Shown: positions 34,272 through 45,191, counted from the stretch's first letter. The stretch is DNA of 64,000 nt from Acetivibrio alkalicellulosi (GCA_008125075.1 VLTH01000002.1:2444552-2508551), one strand, 5' to 3'. The notes: generated by a model not told the origin, from the sequence alone. A program made the numbers and translations.

Positions 34272-36506
34272 ATGAGTGAAAAACAATTGGGAAATTTCAA
34301 GTCTGGTATATGGCAAGACAGAGTTGACGTGAGGGATTTTATAATAAAAAACTATACCCCATATGATGGTTGTGAAGAATTTTTAGTTGAATCAAGTATA
34401 AAAACAAAAAAGCTTTGGAGTAAATGTAAAAAGCTTTTACGTGAAGAGTACACAAAAAATGGTGTCTTAAACGTTGATACAAAAACAGTAGCAGGAATTA
34501 TCAGTCACAGTGCTGGATATATTGATGAAAAGTATGAAGTTATAAAGGGGCTTCAGACAGACAAACCCTTGAAAAGAGCCGTTATGCCTTTTGGGGGCAT
34601 TAGAATGGCAAAACAGTCCTGTGAGCAATATGGATATACTTTGTCTCCTAAAATTGAAGAAACTTTTAAAAAATACCGCAAAACTCATAATGATGGAGTT
34701 TTTAGTGCATATACAGATGATATGAAAATGGCTAGAAAATGCGGAGTTATTACTGGGCTACCCGATGCATACGGTCGAGGTAGAATAATTGGAGATTACA
34801 GAAGGGTTGCACTTTATGGTATTGAAAAACTTATACGTGATAAAAAAAATGATTTGTCAAAAATTTTAGACATGGATATGACAGAGGAAAATATTCGATT
34901 AAGAGAGGAAGTTTCTGAGCAAATTACAGCGTTAAATGAGCTTTCTTTAATGGGAAAGGAATACGGCTATGACTTAACAAAACCAGCCCAAAATTCATTT
35001 GAGGCTATTCAGTGGACATATTTTGCCTTTCTTGGATCTATAAAAGAAACTAATGGTGCTGCTAACTCTTTAGGAAGAGTAAGTACATTTTTTGATGTAT
35101 ATATAAAAAGAGATATGGATAAAGGGATTTTATCGGAAGTTGAAGCTCAAGAATTAATTGATCAATTTGTAATAAAACTAAGACTTGTAAGACATCTTAG
35201 AACTCCTGACTATAATGATTTATTTGCAGGTGACCCGGTATGGATAACAGAGTCTATTGGTGGAATGTGTGAAGACGGAAGACATATGGTTACAAAAACC
35301 TCTTTTCGATTTCTTCAAACACTCTTTAACCTAGGCCCTTCTCCCGAGCCAAATATAACTATTTTGTGGTCAGAAAGACTTCCACAAAATTTTAAAAGAT
35401 TTTGTGCAAAAGTATCAATGGTTACTAGTGCAATACAATATGAAAATGACGATCTAATGAGATCTCATTTTAATGATGATTACAGTATATCCTGCTGTGT
35501 CTCCGGCATGAGAACTGGAAAAGATATGCAATATTTTGGAGCTAGATGCAACCTTCCTAAATTGCTTCTTTTGGCATTAAACGGAGGAAAAGATGAAATA
35601 ACAGGTGAGCAGATTGCACCTGAAATTGAACCATACCCCTATGAATACTTAGATTACGAAAAGGTTATAAGCAGATTTAAACAAATGCAGAAATGGCTGA
35701 CTAGACTATATGTAAATACAATGAATGTTATACACTTTATGCACGACAAATACGCTTATGAAAGACTAATGATGGCACTTCATGACACTGAAGTAGAAAG
35801 GCTAATGGCTTTTGGAGTGGCTGGTCTTTCTGTGCTTGCTGATTCTTTAAGCGCTATTAAATATACTTACGTTAAGGCTATCAGGGATGAGCGAGGGCTT
35901 ATAACAGACTTCGAAATAAAAGGAGACTATCCTCAATTTGGAAATGGTGACGACAGGGTAGATAATATTGCAATAGATATTGTAAGGGATTTCTACACTG
36001 ATTTAAAAAAATGTACTGCTTACAGAAATGCTAAACATACACTTTCAATACTTACTATAACATCAAATGTTGTATATGGCAAAAAGACAGGCTCCACTCC
36101 CGATGGAAGAAAAATCGGTGATCCTTTTGCACCTGGAGCAAATCCAATGCATGGGAGGGACAAATTAGGGGCTCTGGCTGCTTTAAATTCAGTGGCCAAA
36201 ATACCTTATGAATATTGTAAGGATGGAATTTCTCTTACACTTACTCTAGTCCCCAGTTCCTTAGGACGAGATACAAATTCAAGGCTGAATAACCTTGTAG
36301 CACTATTAGATGGATACTTTATACAAAGAGGACATCATATAAATATAAATGTACTAGAAAGAGTTGTTCTAGAAAGAGCAATGAAAGATCCATACAACTA
36401 CCCGCAACTTACCATAAGAGTATCAGGTTATGCAGTTAATTTCATAAGACTAACACCTCAGCAACAAGAGGAAGTCATATCCAGAACTTTTCATGGTGCA
36501 ATGTAA
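34272..36506 (+). CDS. pflB: Formate C-acetyltransferase (pyruvate formate-lyase)
   Basis: Glycyl radical enzyme converting pyruvate and CoA into acetyl-CoA and formate. The 744 residues carry the adjacent catalytic cysteines in SISCCVSGM (Cys408-Cys409), which distinguishes true PFL from glycerol dehydratase-type relatives, and the radical Gly719 in RVSGYAV, 25 residues from the end as in the E. coli enzyme. AGGAGGTGA lies before the ATG. Control by the ZTP riboswitch fits a role in supplying formate for one-carbon units. The activating radical-SAM enzyme is not adjacent, which is unusual, and must be elsewhere. Confidence 0.96.
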   Translation: MSEKQLGNFKSGIWQDRVDVRDFIIKNYTPYDGCEEFLVESSIKTKKLWSKCKKLLREEYTKNGVLNVDTKTVAGIISHSAGYIDEKYEVIKGLQTDKPLKRAVMPFGGIRMAKQSCEQYGYTLSPKIEETFKKYRKTHNDGVFSAYTDDMKMARKCGVITGLPDAYGRGRIIGDYRRVALYGIEKLIRDKKNDLSKILDMDMTEENIRLREEVSEQITALNELSLMGKEYGYDLTKPAQNSFEAIQWTYFAFLGSIKETNGAANSLGRVSTFFDVYIKRDMDKGILSEVEAQELIDQFVIKLRLVRHLRTPDYNDLFAGDPVWITESIGGMCEDGRHMVTKTSFRFLQTLFNLGPSPEPNITILWSERLPQNFKRFCAKVSMVTSAIQYENDDLMRSHFNDDYSISCCVSGMRTGKDMQYFGARCNLPKLLLLALNGGKDEITGEQIAPEIEPYPYEYLDYEKVISRFKQMQKWLTRLYVNTMNVIHFMHDKYAYERLMMALHDTEVERLMAFGVAGLSVLADSLSAIKYTYVKAIRDERGLITDFEIKGDYPQFGNGDDRVDNIAIDIVRDFYTDLKKCTAYRNAKHTLSILTITSNVVYGKKTGSTPDGRKIGDPFAPGANPMHGRDKLGALAALNSVAKIPYEYCKDGISLTLTLVPSSLGRDTNSRLNNLVALLDGYFIQRGHHININVLERVVLERAMKDPYNYPQLTIRVSGYAVNFIRLTPQQQEEVISRTFHGAM

Positions 36507-36559
36507 AATTAAGGAACCATCTTGGCCCTTTGAGACTTTTTTAAAACTCCTTAAATTTA

Positions 36560-36592
36560 AAAAAGACCTGTGTTTAAAAACAGGTCTTTTTC
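36560..36592. terminator. Bidirectional terminator between pflB and the RCC1 gene
   Basis: AAAAAGACCTGT / ACAGGTCTTTTT with a short loop and T-runs in both directions; it serves two convergent genes. Confidence 0.88.
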
Positions 36593-36605
36593 TATATTCT
36601 AATTA

Positions 36606-39068
36606 TTATTTTGCCTTTTCAGGATGTAAAACCTTATATATTACTCCAATTCCTAAAGTGCCATAATCATTATTTCCCATACTGTATACTGTTCCATCTT
36701 CCATAACTGCTATAGTAAAATCTCCTCCACCTGATAATGACTTTGCTCCTTTTAATTTCTCTATTTCAACAGGAATTAATTTATTCTCACTTGTTCCATC
36801 TCCTAATTGCCCAAATCTGTTGTCACCCCACATCCATACTGTCCCATCAGATTTTATTGCTATTGAATGATTTCTGCCTGCTTCAACAGCAATAACATCC
36901 TCAAGTCCTTCAACCTGTACTGGCGACCTACTTCTTATAGTTGAGCCATTTCCAAGCTGTCCAAAGCTATTACCTCCCCATGCCCATACAGTACCATCTT
37001 CTTTTAATGCTAAGACATGTGACATACCTGATGATATTGCTATAATATCTTCTAAGTTCACAACTTGAACTGGAATATTACTGGTGTTTTTTGAAGATCC
37101 AAAACCCAACTCACCATTTAAATTATATCCCCATGACCATACAGTTCCATCTTCTTTTAATGCGATTGTATGATCTTTTCCCGCTGATATTGCAATTACG
37201 TCTGTTAAATCAACGGCTTTTTCGCTTTCAAAAAAATGGTCTCCAGGTGCTATTTTATAAGTTTGAGCTGAATTGCCTAACTGACCCCAATGATTATCTC
37301 CTGAAGAATATACTCCTTTGTCTTCACCTATTCCTACAATATGTCTGTCTCCTACTGCTATTTTCTCAAAATCTTTATATATTAATATTTCCTGAGGTAA
37401 ATATCCATCAATAGCTGCATTTTGGGTTGCATACATCATTACAGTTCCATCTTTTCTTATCACTGCTGTCCTTGCCAAACCAGATACTATATCATACACT
37501 TCAGATTCTGTTTCAATTTTAAATGGTGTAAAACTAATTTTTTCATTATTATCTGACGGTGTATTATCTACTAATTGAAGTCTGTCATTGTGACCCCATG
37601 CCCATAAATTACCTTCTTCATCCATTGCAACAGAATGCCTTAACCCTGATACCACTTTCTTAATTCCAGATAACTCTGTTATTTTTACAGGATCTTCTCT
37701 AAAGTTAGCTTTTCCATTTCCTAGCTGTCCATATTTATTATAACCCCAACTCCATAAGGTTCCATCATGTTTTAAAACTGCCATATGGTTTTCACCAACA
37801 GATATTGATCTTACAGAAGATAAATCCTCTACAATTGAAGGAGTATTATTTGCGTCAGTAGTTCCATTGCCCAACACTCCATAGTTGTTTTGCCCCCATG
37901 TCCAAACAGTTCCATTATTCTTTAATACAGCTATGTAAGTACCAGCAATATCCACAGATTTAATATGGTCAATTTCCTCATATTTTTTGGGAGTATCATA
38001 AATAGACACTTCTATATCCCCCATCATTCCATACTCATTATTTCCCCACATCCACAAAGTTCCATTTTCTTCAAGAGCTGATGATACATTTTCCCCTGCT
38101 GCTAAAGATTTTATATTTGAAAGTTTCTCTATCTGAATAGGTGTTGTAACCTTTTCTAGCTCTCCATTTCCTAACTGACCAAACGATCCATCTCCCCATG
38201 CCCAAACTGTCTTATCTTCTCTAAGAGCTAATACATGGTTTTGACCTACTGCTATTTTAACAACTCCATCCAGCCCATCTACCATAACTGGAGTATTTCT
38301 GTTTATACTAGTTCCATCTCCAAGCTGACCATTTCTATTGTTTCCCCAGGCCCATACAGTACCATCTCCTTTTAATATCACAGAAAAATCACTTCCAGCC
38401 TCAATAGCCTTTACACCTGACACCCCTTCAACTAAAACAGGTGTATACCTTGTTATCGTGGTCCCATCTCCTAACTGATTGTTGTTGTTTCTCCCCCATG
38501 TCCAAACAGTTCCATCTTCCTTAAGTGCAATTGAATGCTCATCTCCAGCTGAAACTGCAACTGCTTCATTAAAATTCTCTATTCTTACTGGATTAACTCC
38601 ACATCCATCCCATCCTATTCCCAATCTTCCATAACTCTCCTCACCCCATGTCCATACTGTACCGTCATACTTTAAAGCAATGGTGTGTTGCTGCCCACAT
38701 TCAACCTGAACATAATCATTTCTTGCTTCTTTTGGAAATTCATTAATCACACGCAATATATATCTTTTTATTAAAACATAATCTGTTGAATCAATTACAT
38801 TATCACCATCAACATCAGCTGACCACAACTTATCTTTAACAGCAAAATCAGAATTAATATCTAGTATGTACCTACGCAATAAAACAAGGTCGATTGAATT
38901 TATTTTCCCATCCCCATTTAAGTCACCAATTTTGCCCATAGGCATTGAAATACTAAACAAATCACCGTCTTCTGACTTATCAGTTTCCTTTTCTGCTAAA
39001 ACAGATGTACTTATAGCAGAAAAAAGCAAACTGATTAAAACCAATCCCATTAAAAATTTCTTAAGCAT
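36606..39068 (-). CDS. Secreted dockerin protein with 14 RCC1 repeats
   Basis: An 820-residue exported protein. A signal peptide (about 1-25) is followed by a type I dockerin (about 48-112) with two calcium-loop/helix units, DLNGDGKINSIDLVLLRRYI and DVDGDNVIDSTDYVLIKRYI. The remainder is built from about 14 RCC1 units, each around 50 residues with the core (I/V)ALKEDGTVW(T/A)WG and QLG(D/N)G; units 9 and 10 are degenerate. Fourteen units would give two seven-bladed propellers. Dockerins bind cohesins on scaffold or cell-surface proteins, so this protein should be displayed in a complex; no cohesin is in the window. The function of the propellers is unknown; no catalytic domain is seen. Confidence 0.88.
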   Translation of the reverse strand: MLKKFLMGLVLISLLFSAISTSVLAEKETDKSEDGDLFSISMPMGKIGDLNGDGKINSIDLVLLRRYILDINSDFAVKDKLWSADVDGDNVIDSTDYVLIKRYILRVINEFPKEARNDYVQVECGQQHTIALKYDGTVWTWGEESYGRLGIGWDGCGVNPVRIENFNEAVAVSAGDEHSIALKEDGTVWTWGRNNNNQLGDGTTITRYTPVLVEGVSGVKAIEAGSDFSVILKGDGTVWAWGNNRNGQLGDGTSINRNTPVMVDGLDGVVKIAVGQNHVLALREDKTVWAWGDGSFGQLGNGELEKVTTPIQIEKLSNIKSLAAGENVSSALEENGTLWMWGNNEYGMMGDIEVSIYDTPKKYEEIDHIKSVDIAGTYIAVLKNNGTVWTWGQNNYGVLGNGTTDANNTPSIVEDLSSVRSISVGENHMAVLKHDGTLWSWGYNKYGQLGNGKANFREDPVKITELSGIKKVVSGLRHSVAMDEEGNLWAWGHNDRLQLVDNTPSDNNEKISFTPFKIETESEVYDIVSGLARTAVIRKDGTVMMYATQNAAIDGYLPQEILIYKDFEKIAVGDRHIVGIGEDKGVYSSGDNHWGQLGNSAQTYKIAPGDHFFESEKAVDLTDVIAISAGKDHTIALKEDGTVWSWGYNLNGELGFGSSKNTSNIPVQVVNLEDIIAISSGMSHVLALKEDGTVWAWGGNSFGQLGNGSTIRSRSPVQVEGLEDVIAVEAGRNHSIAIKSDGTVWMWGDNRFGQLGDGTSENKLIPVEIEKLKGAKSLSGGGDFTIAVMEDGTVYSMGNNDYGTLGIGVIYKVLHPEKAK

Positions 39069-39468
39069 TTTTTCTTTTCCCCCTTAAAATAATTAAGCTA
39101 TTCTCTTATAAAATGTTATAGAAAATATCTTTTGCTGGACGAACAAAATATTAACATTTAATTTACTTAGGAATTCTTAAAATATTACTTACACTATTAT
39201 TTCACTACAGACCTTATTTGATGCCAAATAGACCCCATGAAAAGCGGAAGCAATTTTCCATTTAATTGAATTGAACCTACGCAAAATAATGTAATTATTT
39301 TATGTAACCATACTATAATATTAATACAATTTAAGTATAACTTCAACAATTAAAAGCAATGTTTTACAGAGACAAAATCAATGTTTTAACAAAACTCCGT
39401 TTACAGTTTATAAAAGTGGTATAAATATATTAGAAATTAATAAATATATAATAAAAGGAGGAAGTATT
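39069..39468. other. Divergent intergenic region with family A repeat
   Basis: Contains copy A5 (39166-39259) and an AT-rich region before the symporter gene with several possible -10 boxes (for example TATAAT at 39314-39319) but no convincing -35. AAAGGAGGAAG is the symporter ribosome site. Confidence 0.45.
39166..39259. repeat. Family A palindromic repeat, copy A5 (inverted)
   Basis: CTTAGGAATTCTTAAAATAT at the left, TTTCACTACAGACCTTATTT in the core, GGAAGCAATTTTCC at the right. The core is the reverse complement of the A2 core. Confidence 0.72.
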
Positions 39469-40821
39469 ATGAATATGGATTTAAATAAAAATAATCGTGA
39501 GCAGTGGAAATCCCGTTCTGGATTTATATTGGCTGCTATTGGTTCAGCTGTTGGTCTTGGTAATATATGGGGGTTTTCTTACAATCTTGGTCAAAGCGGA
39601 GGTGCAGCATTTCTTCTAATTTATATAATTTGTATTATTCTTATTGGATACCCTATTATGATGGCAGAATTTACAATTGGTCGTTATTCTCAAAGTGATG
39701 CAGTTGGATCTTTTCAAAAGATAGCCCCAGGTAAACCCTGGGTTATTGGTGGATTTATGGGTGTTTTTGCTGCATTCTTCATTATGTCTTTCTATCCTGT
39801 TATAGCAGGATGGGTAACACGATATTTTGGAGTTTATCTTACAGGCGGCTTTGAAACATCAGCAGAAAATGATTTTATCGGATTTATTTCAGGCACTACT
39901 GGCCCATTAATCTGGCACTTTATATTTGTTGCACTAACAACAGCTATTGTTTTCTTTGGAGTTCAAAAGGGTATTGAAAAGTCAAATAAAGTTTTAATGC
40001 CGCTACTTGCTCTGTTTTTATTAGTTTTGGCAATATACAGTCTTACTCTTGGTGGTGCCACTGAAGGCCTTCGCTTTATGTTCTCTCCAACATGGGATTC
40101 ATTAACAAATCCTTCTGTTTATCTGGCAGCATTAGGTCAGGCTTTCTTCTCTTTAAGTCTTGGAATGGGGGCTCTTATAACCTATGCCAGTTACCTTAAA
40201 AAAGAAAACAAGCTGCCAGGGGCTGCTGCAAGCATTGTTGGATTTGATACACTACTTGCAATAGTGTCAGGTATAATGATTTTTCCTGCTGTATTTTCAT
40301 TTAATATAGATCCTGCTGGCGGAACTGGTTTAGTATTTATGACTTTGCCAAATGTCTTTATTGAAATGGGCAGAGTAGGTGTCATATTTGGATTCTTGTT
40401 TTTCTTATTACTCGGAGTTGCAGCCCTTTCATCTGCAATTTCACTTTTAGAAGTACCAGTATCCTATATTATGCGACGACTAAATTGGTCTAGAAGATTA
40501 ACAGTTATTGTGGTTGGTTTGGCAATTTATATAATAGGTGTTCCTGTTGCCTTATCAATCGGACCACTTAGTCACATAACCATATTTAATTTGGGTTTAA
40601 TGGATTTAGCAGAGTATGTGTCCTTTAATCTTCTCCTTCCTCTAGGAGGTCTTATAATAAGTCTATTTGTGGGATGGGGCTGGAATAAATCAGCTGTATT
40701 AAGAGAATCAGACTTTGGCCAAAGTGTTGTTGGCACCATATGGATTTGGCTTTTAAGAGTAGTCTCCCCTTTTATTATTGTATTAATATTCTTATCTTCA
40801 ATAGGCATTATAGGATCTTAA
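39469..40821 (+). CDS. Sodium-dependent amino acid/neurotransmitter-type symporter (SNF family)
   Basis: A 450-residue LeuT-fold transporter that uses the sodium gradient to import, typically, an amino acid. REQWKSRSGFILAAIGSAVGLGNIWGFSY in TM1 is the family signature with the Na/substrate-binding unwound region, and TM6 holds FFSLSLGMGALITYASY. About eleven membrane segments are visible, the usual number for bacterial members. The specific substrate cannot be read off. It is monocistronic, with AGGAGG before the ATG and a hairpin terminator behind. Confidence 0.93.
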   Translation: MNMDLNKNNREQWKSRSGFILAAIGSAVGLGNIWGFSYNLGQSGGAAFLLIYIICIILIGYPIMMAEFTIGRYSQSDAVGSFQKIAPGKPWVIGGFMGVFAAFFIMSFYPVIAGWVTRYFGVYLTGGFETSAENDFIGFISGTTGPLIWHFIFVALTTAIVFFGVQKGIEKSNKVLMPLLALFLLVLAIYSLTLGGATEGLRFMFSPTWDSLTNPSVYLAALGQAFFSLSLGMGALITYASYLKKENKLPGAAASIVGFDTLLAIVSGIMIFPAVFSFNIDPAGGTGLVFMTLPNVFIEMGRVGVIFGFLFFLLLGVAALSSAISLLEVPVSYIMRRLNWSRRLTVIVVGLAIYIIGVPVALSIGPLSHITIFNLGLMDLAEYVSFNLLLPLGGLIISLFVGWGWNKSAVLRESDFGQSVVGTIWIWLLRVVSPFIIVLIFLSSIGIIGS

Positions 40822-40829
40822 ATTTGCAT

Positions 40830-40873
40830 AAAATAGACATTCATAAACAAAAAGTTCATGAATGTCTATTTTA
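40830..40873 (+). terminator. Symporter terminator containing the AGACATTCAT motif
   Basis: AAAATAGACATTCAT and ATGAATGTCTATTTT form the stem, with a loop of 13. The same AGACATTCAT arm occurs at 8975, 2579 and 11366 without a full partner or with a distant one. Confidence 0.8.
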
Positions 40874-40905
40874 TCTTATTCTAAACTCCACCACTTGTTT
40901 TAAAC

Positions 40906-42570
40906 TCATATTTCTATATTTTTATATCTTTTGTCGGCCATCTTTAATAGTATAAAAATGCCTATTAAAAGCATTACTAAGTTCATAAAAAATAAACTAG
41001 TGTAAATAAACCATTCTCTATACCTAAATAAAATCATTCCAATAGAAAATACTGTGATAAATCCAAAATATCCCATAGATATAATCAATCCAAACAGACC
41101 ATTTAAATTTGTTTTTACTGCTTCATGAGGATTAGTCCAATTAAGTTTTGGATTAATTAAATCTATAATCAAATCAAGTATAGTTATTATAGCAGAAGAC
41201 ATTAAAGCTATAATAAATAGTACAGGCAACTTTAAAATAGATACATTAAGAAAGACAACCATAAGCAAACCTATAAATACAATACCTGCTAATGATATAG
41301 CAATTCCATGATAAAACTTTGATAATATTTGTTGTCTAGGTGATACAGGAATAATTTTAGATATCCAAAAGCACTGTCCTTCTCTTGAAAGTGAGGTAGA
41401 TGCAACAATATTCATACTTGAAGTTAAAATCATTACTGCTAAACCACCAAGTAAAATGTATATTTGAGTTTGTTGATCTAATGACATTTCTATTATTTTT
41501 CCTATTGCTCCATCTTGCTGCGTAACCAAAGTCATTATAACCATTATAGGCATAACAATAATACCTGCTAACCCATTCATCATAAACACCGGAGACCTAA
41601 GTAGCAATTTCCATTCTCTTAAAAAAAGAGCTTTAATAGGGCTTAATACTTTCATACTTTTCATTTTTATTATTTTTTTCTTTTTAGCTCCATTATCATG
41701 TCCTGAAAGAAGTCCCTTATAAAAAGCTTTGTTACCTATCCATAACATAGCTGCAAAAAGAAATATTGACACAAATATAAAAAGAAAAAAATACTTTGCG
41801 CCTTCCATTCCCTCCCGTGCTACTCCAAAAGTAGCCCAGATAGCAGGAGGAAACCTTCTTCCTATTTCCTCAATAAGCCAAGCTGGAATTTGTGTAATAT
41901 CTTCAATATCAGAACCTTCTCCCTTTATTAACTTCTGTATGAAAAAATTTGCACCGAGCCCAATTATTAGTCCCACAAAACTCATAAATACAATTATAAT
42001 GTCCTTACTTTTTTTTATGTTGATAAACCTCATTAATATAGTTACAAGTACTGAGGATAATGCCAATGGAATAATCGGAAGAGATAAAACGGTTACAAGG
42101 CCTTTTATCCAGTAAAATAAGCCCTGTCTCATACCAATACCATATATTATAATTGCAGGAATAACCATTGGAAGTGCAATCAGGTACTCATTTAAAATCA
42201 TGTTTATAAACTTACTTCCCATAACCTGATAAGGTTTTAAAGGAAGTGGTACTAAAAATTCAAGGTCATTTGAAAAATAAAATGCAGAAAGTATATGAAA
42301 AACTCCAAAGAATAAAAGAAAGAAACTAGCACCTAAAAAAGCTATTGCAAGAACTGTTTCAGGCTGCCCCTGTTCCTTTAGTGTAATATATGTACCAAAC
42401 ATAAATATTGAAAAAAATACAAACATACATCCAAATCCAAAAATGGCCCCAAGCATTACCAGTATAGGTTCCCAGAGCTTCTTTTTTTCTTTTGTGAATC
42501 GATACTTTAAAACAGATATACCCAAAGCGACATTAATATTTAATTTTATTAACTTCAAAAATGTTTTCAT
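40906..42570 (-). CDS. ABC transporter permease, large (putative exporter)
   Basis: A 554-residue polytopic membrane protein with about twelve hydrophobic segments, of the type annotated as putative ABC exporter permease with LFLREWKLLLRSPVFMMNGLAGIIVMP in the central loop. It overlaps the ATPase gene by 4 bases and must form the transporter with it. The substrate is unknown. Its own stop is just behind the convergent symporter terminator. Confidence 0.8.
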   Translation of the reverse strand: MKTFLKLIKLNINVALGISVLKYRFTKEKKKLWEPILVMLGAIFGFGCMFVFFSIFMFGTYITLKEQGQPETVLAIAFLGASFFLLFFGVFHILSAFYFSNDLEFLVPLPLKPYQVMGSKFINMILNEYLIALPMVIPAIIIYGIGMRQGLFYWIKGLVTVLSLPIIPLALSSVLVTILMRFINIKKSKDIIIVFMSFVGLIIGLGANFFIQKLIKGEGSDIEDITQIPAWLIEEIGRRFPPAIWATFGVAREGMEGAKYFFLFIFVSIFLFAAMLWIGNKAFYKGLLSGHDNGAKKKKIIKMKSMKVLSPIKALFLREWKLLLRSPVFMMNGLAGIIVMPIMVIMTLVTQQDGAIGKIIEMSLDQQTQIYILLGGLAVMILTSSMNIVASTSLSREGQCFWISKIIPVSPRQQILSKFYHGIAISLAGIVFIGLLMVVFLNVSILKLPVLFIIALMSSAIITILDLIIDLINPKLNWTNPHEAVKTNLNGLFGLIISMGYFGFITVFSIGMILFRYREWFIYTSLFFMNLVMLLIGIFILLKMADKRYKNIEI

Positions 42571-43289
42571 TTTTCTGTCAACTCCAAAAATATATTTTCA
42601 AGGCTGTCTGCCGTATCACCTTTTTTAAGTTCCTCTAAAGTTCCAATAGCAATTAACTTGCCTTTATTTACTATCCCTATTCTATCACAAAGCTTTTCTG
42701 CCACTTCTAAAACATGAGTGGAAAAAAACACAGAATTGCCCTTTTCACAATGCTTTCTCATTAAATCTTTTAAGAGATGTGCAGACTTTGGATCAAGTCC
42801 AACTAGAGGCTCATCTAATATCCATAAATCAGGTTCGTGAATTAAGGCACCTGTTAAAACTATTTTTTGTTTCATTCCATGTGAATAACTTTTTATTATG
42901 TCTGTAGCAGCTTCTTCTAAACTAAACATTTTTAAAAAATACTCTATTCGCTCTTGTCTTTTTTCAAGGGAAACTCCATAAACATCTGCCATAAAATTAA
43001 GATATTCCATACCTGTAAGTTTGTCATAAACATCAGGATTATCTGGCACATATCCAATTCTTTTTTTTGCTTCTATAGTATCTATACTGTTATCAAAGCC
43101 CTTAATTTTTATACTACCGCTATCAGGATTAAGGAGGCCAATTATCATCTTTATTGTAGTTGTTTTTCCAGCGCCATTTGGACCTAGAAATCCAAATATT
43201 TCACCGGGCTTTACATCAAAAGTCATACCATCTACTGCTTTTATGGTTCCTTTTTTATAACTCTTAGAAAGATCTTTTATCTCAAGCAT
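42567..43289 (-). CDS. ABC transporter ATP-binding protein
   Basis: A 240-residue ATPase with Walker A GPNGAGKTTT, signature SYSHGMKQKIVLTGAL, Walker B LWILDEPLVGLDP and switch STHVLEVAEKLC. This drug/sodium-export type ATPase usually pairs with two-domain membrane exporters. The ATG at 43289 follows AAAGGGG. Couples to the permease gene by an ATGA overlap. Confidence 0.95.
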   Translation of the reverse strand: MLEIKDLSKSYKKGTIKAVDGMTFDVKPGEIFGFLGPNGAGKTTTIKMIIGLLNPDSGSIKIKGFDNSIDTIEAKKRIGYVPDNPDVYDKLTGMEYLNFMADVYGVSLEKRQERIEYFLKMFSLEEAATDIIKSYSHGMKQKIVLTGALIHEPDLWILDEPLVGLDPKSAHLLKDLMRKHCEKGNSVFFSTHVLEVAEKLCDRIGIVNKGKLIAIGTLEELKKGDTADSLENIFLELTEK

Positions 43290-43367
43290 AGTTCATCCCC
43301 TTTAGCATTGTTTTTATTATTACTTATATTATCATTTTTTGCTTAATAAATAAACTATTTGTTTTAT

Positions 43368-43413
43368 AAAAAAAGACTGCTGCATACCACTAAGTTATGC
43401 AACAGTCTTTTTA
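43368..43413 (-). terminator. hyd operon terminator
   Basis: AAAAAGACTG(C)TGCATA pairs with TATGCAACAGTCTTTTT across an 8-base loop. It follows the hydA stop by 8 bases and separates the hydrogenase operon from the ABC exporter genes. Confidence 0.87.
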
Positions 43414-43420
43414 TCTAAAC

Positions 43421-45172
43421 TTATTTATCTAAAGGGTAGTTTTCCCTTTGTTTATAGTGTGTGTGTAAAAGCTTATGTGCTTTATGACCTCCTGGCTCTC
43501 CTAAGAATTCACTATAAAGAGCTTTTATTTTTGGATTTTCATGAGACTTTCTGATAGGAAGATCTCTGTCCTCTTCATATATTGCCTTAGCTCTTTCAGT
43601 TCTTAAGTCAATCCAGCTTCTTACGTCTGATGGCTGTATAGGCTGTCCTCCACCATTAACACATCCTCCTGGACATGCCATGATTTCAATAAAATGATAT
43701 TCTGCCTCACCTGCTTTTATTCTATCAAGAAGCTTTCTTGCATTACCCAAACCATGAGCTACAGCAGCCTTTAAAGTAAGTCCTGCAACTTCAATTGTGG
43801 CTTCCTTAATTCCCTCAACACCTCTTACCTGATTGTACTCAACATTTTCAATAGACTCACCGCTTAGCACTTCTGCTACCGTTCTAAGTGCAGCTTCCAT
43901 AACTCCACCTGTTGCTCCAAAAATAACTGCTGCCCCTGTTGCTTCACCCATAGGGTCGTCAAACTGTCTTTGTGGAAGATCTTTAAAGTCAATACCTGCT
44001 TCTTTTATCATCTTTGCAAGCTCTCTTGTAGTTAGTACCACGTCAACATCAGGATGTCCTGTAGCAGCCATTTCAGGTCTTTGTGCCTCAAATTTCTTAG
44101 CTGTACAAGGCATAATTGAAACTACAAATACCTTTGAAGGATCTATTCCCATTTTCTCAGCATAGTAAGATTTTAATACTGCTCCAAACATTTCATGAGG
44201 TGATTTACAACTTGAAAGATTATCTAAAAACTCAGGATAATTGTGCTCACAGAATTTTATCCACCCAGGACTACATGATGTTATAAGAGGAAGTTTCCCA
44301 CCATTTTTTATCCTGTTTATAAGCTCTGTTCCCTCTTCCATTATAGTTAAGTCAGCTGCTGTATCAGTATCAAAAACCTTGTCAAATCCTAAACGCCTCA
44401 AAGATGCAACCATATTGCTTGTTACTCTTGAGCCTATTGGCATTCCAAACTCTTCACCTAGAGCAACCCTTACTGCTGGTGCAGTCTGAACCACAACATG
44501 CAGGTCCGGATTAGCCAAAGCATCCCATACCATTTCAGTACCATCTTTTTCTCTTAATGCTCCTACTGGACATACATTAATACATTGTCCACACATAACA
44601 CATGGAACTTCATTAAGTGACTTATTAAATGCAGAAGATACTATTGTCTTAAATCCTCTTTCGTTAGTATCAATAACAGAAACCGTCTGAACATTCTTGC
44701 ACATGCTTACACAACGCCTGCACAATACACACTTATTTGGATCTCTAACAATTGAAGGTGAAAGTTCATCAAGAGAATAGTCATATGATTCTCCCTCAAA
44801 TCTAATGTCTTTAATATTAAGATCTTCTGCCAGTCTTTGTAATTCACAATTTCTACTTCTTACACAAGTCAAACACTTTTTATCATGATTGGACAAAATA
44901 AGCTCAAGGGTTACCTTTCTAGCTTCCCTTACTGATGGAGATTGAGTATAAATTTCAAGTCCTTCTGAAACAGGGTATACACAAGCTGCCTGAAGGCTTC
45001 TTGCTCCCTTGACTTCTACTACACACATGCGACAGGCACCAATTTCATTTATTTCCTTAAGGAAACAAAGAGTAGGTATAGCTATATTAGCTTCTCTTGC
45101 AGCTTCTAATATAGTATAGTTTGCTGGCACTTGCAACTTTCGGCTATCTATAGTAATGTTCACCATTTCCAT
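43421..45172 (-). CDS. hydA: [FeFe] hydrogenase catalytic subunit HydA, NADH-dependent trimeric type
   Basis: Produces (or oxidises) H2 with electrons from ferredoxin and NADH through HydB/HydC. The 583-residue protein has an N-terminal [2Fe-2S] domain (CFLKEINEIGACRMC..C), a His-Cys3 type cluster region (C-x-TCVRSRNCELQ), two [4Fe-4S] clusters (CVLCRRCVSMCKN and CVMCGQCINVCPV), and the H-cluster motifs TSCSPGW, MPCTAKKFE and EIMACPGGCVNGG. TSCSPGW, rather than TSCCPGW, is typical of the electron-bifurcating group. The start at 45172 follows AAAGGAG; a longer frame up to 45244 overlaps hydB and lacks a site. It is the last gene of the operon. Confidence 0.95.
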   Translation of the reverse strand: MEMVNITIDSRKLQVPANYTILEAAREANIAIPTLCFLKEINEIGACRMCVVEVKGARSLQAACVYPVSEGLEIYTQSPSVREARKVTLELILSNHDKKCLTCVRSRNCELQRLAEDLNIKDIRFEGESYDYSLDELSPSIVRDPNKCVLCRRCVSMCKNVQTVSVIDTNERGFKTIVSSAFNKSLNEVPCVMCGQCINVCPVGALREKDGTEMVWDALANPDLHVVVQTAPAVRVALGEEFGMPIGSRVTSNMVASLRRLGFDKVFDTDTAADLTIMEEGTELINRIKNGGKLPLITSCSPGWIKFCEHNYPEFLDNLSSCKSPHEMFGAVLKSYYAEKMGIDPSKVFVVSIMPCTAKKFEAQRPEMAATGHPDVDVVLTTRELAKMIKEAGIDFKDLPQRQFDDPMGEATGAAVIFGATGGVMEAALRTVAEVLSGESIENVEYNQVRGVEGIKEATIEVAGLTLKAAVAHGLGNARKLLDRIKAGEAEYHFIEIMACPGGCVNGGGQPIQPSDVRSWIDLRTERAKAIYEEDRDLPIRKSHENPKIKALYSEFLGEPGGHKAHKLLHTHYKQRENYPLDK

Positions 45173-45191
45173 ATTTAAACTCTCCTTTCCA

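Noticed and set aside
41729-42115. 128-residue plus-strand frame in the ABC permease gene
   Set aside because: Antisense to a clear membrane protein; composition is what one expects from reversing hydrophobic codons.
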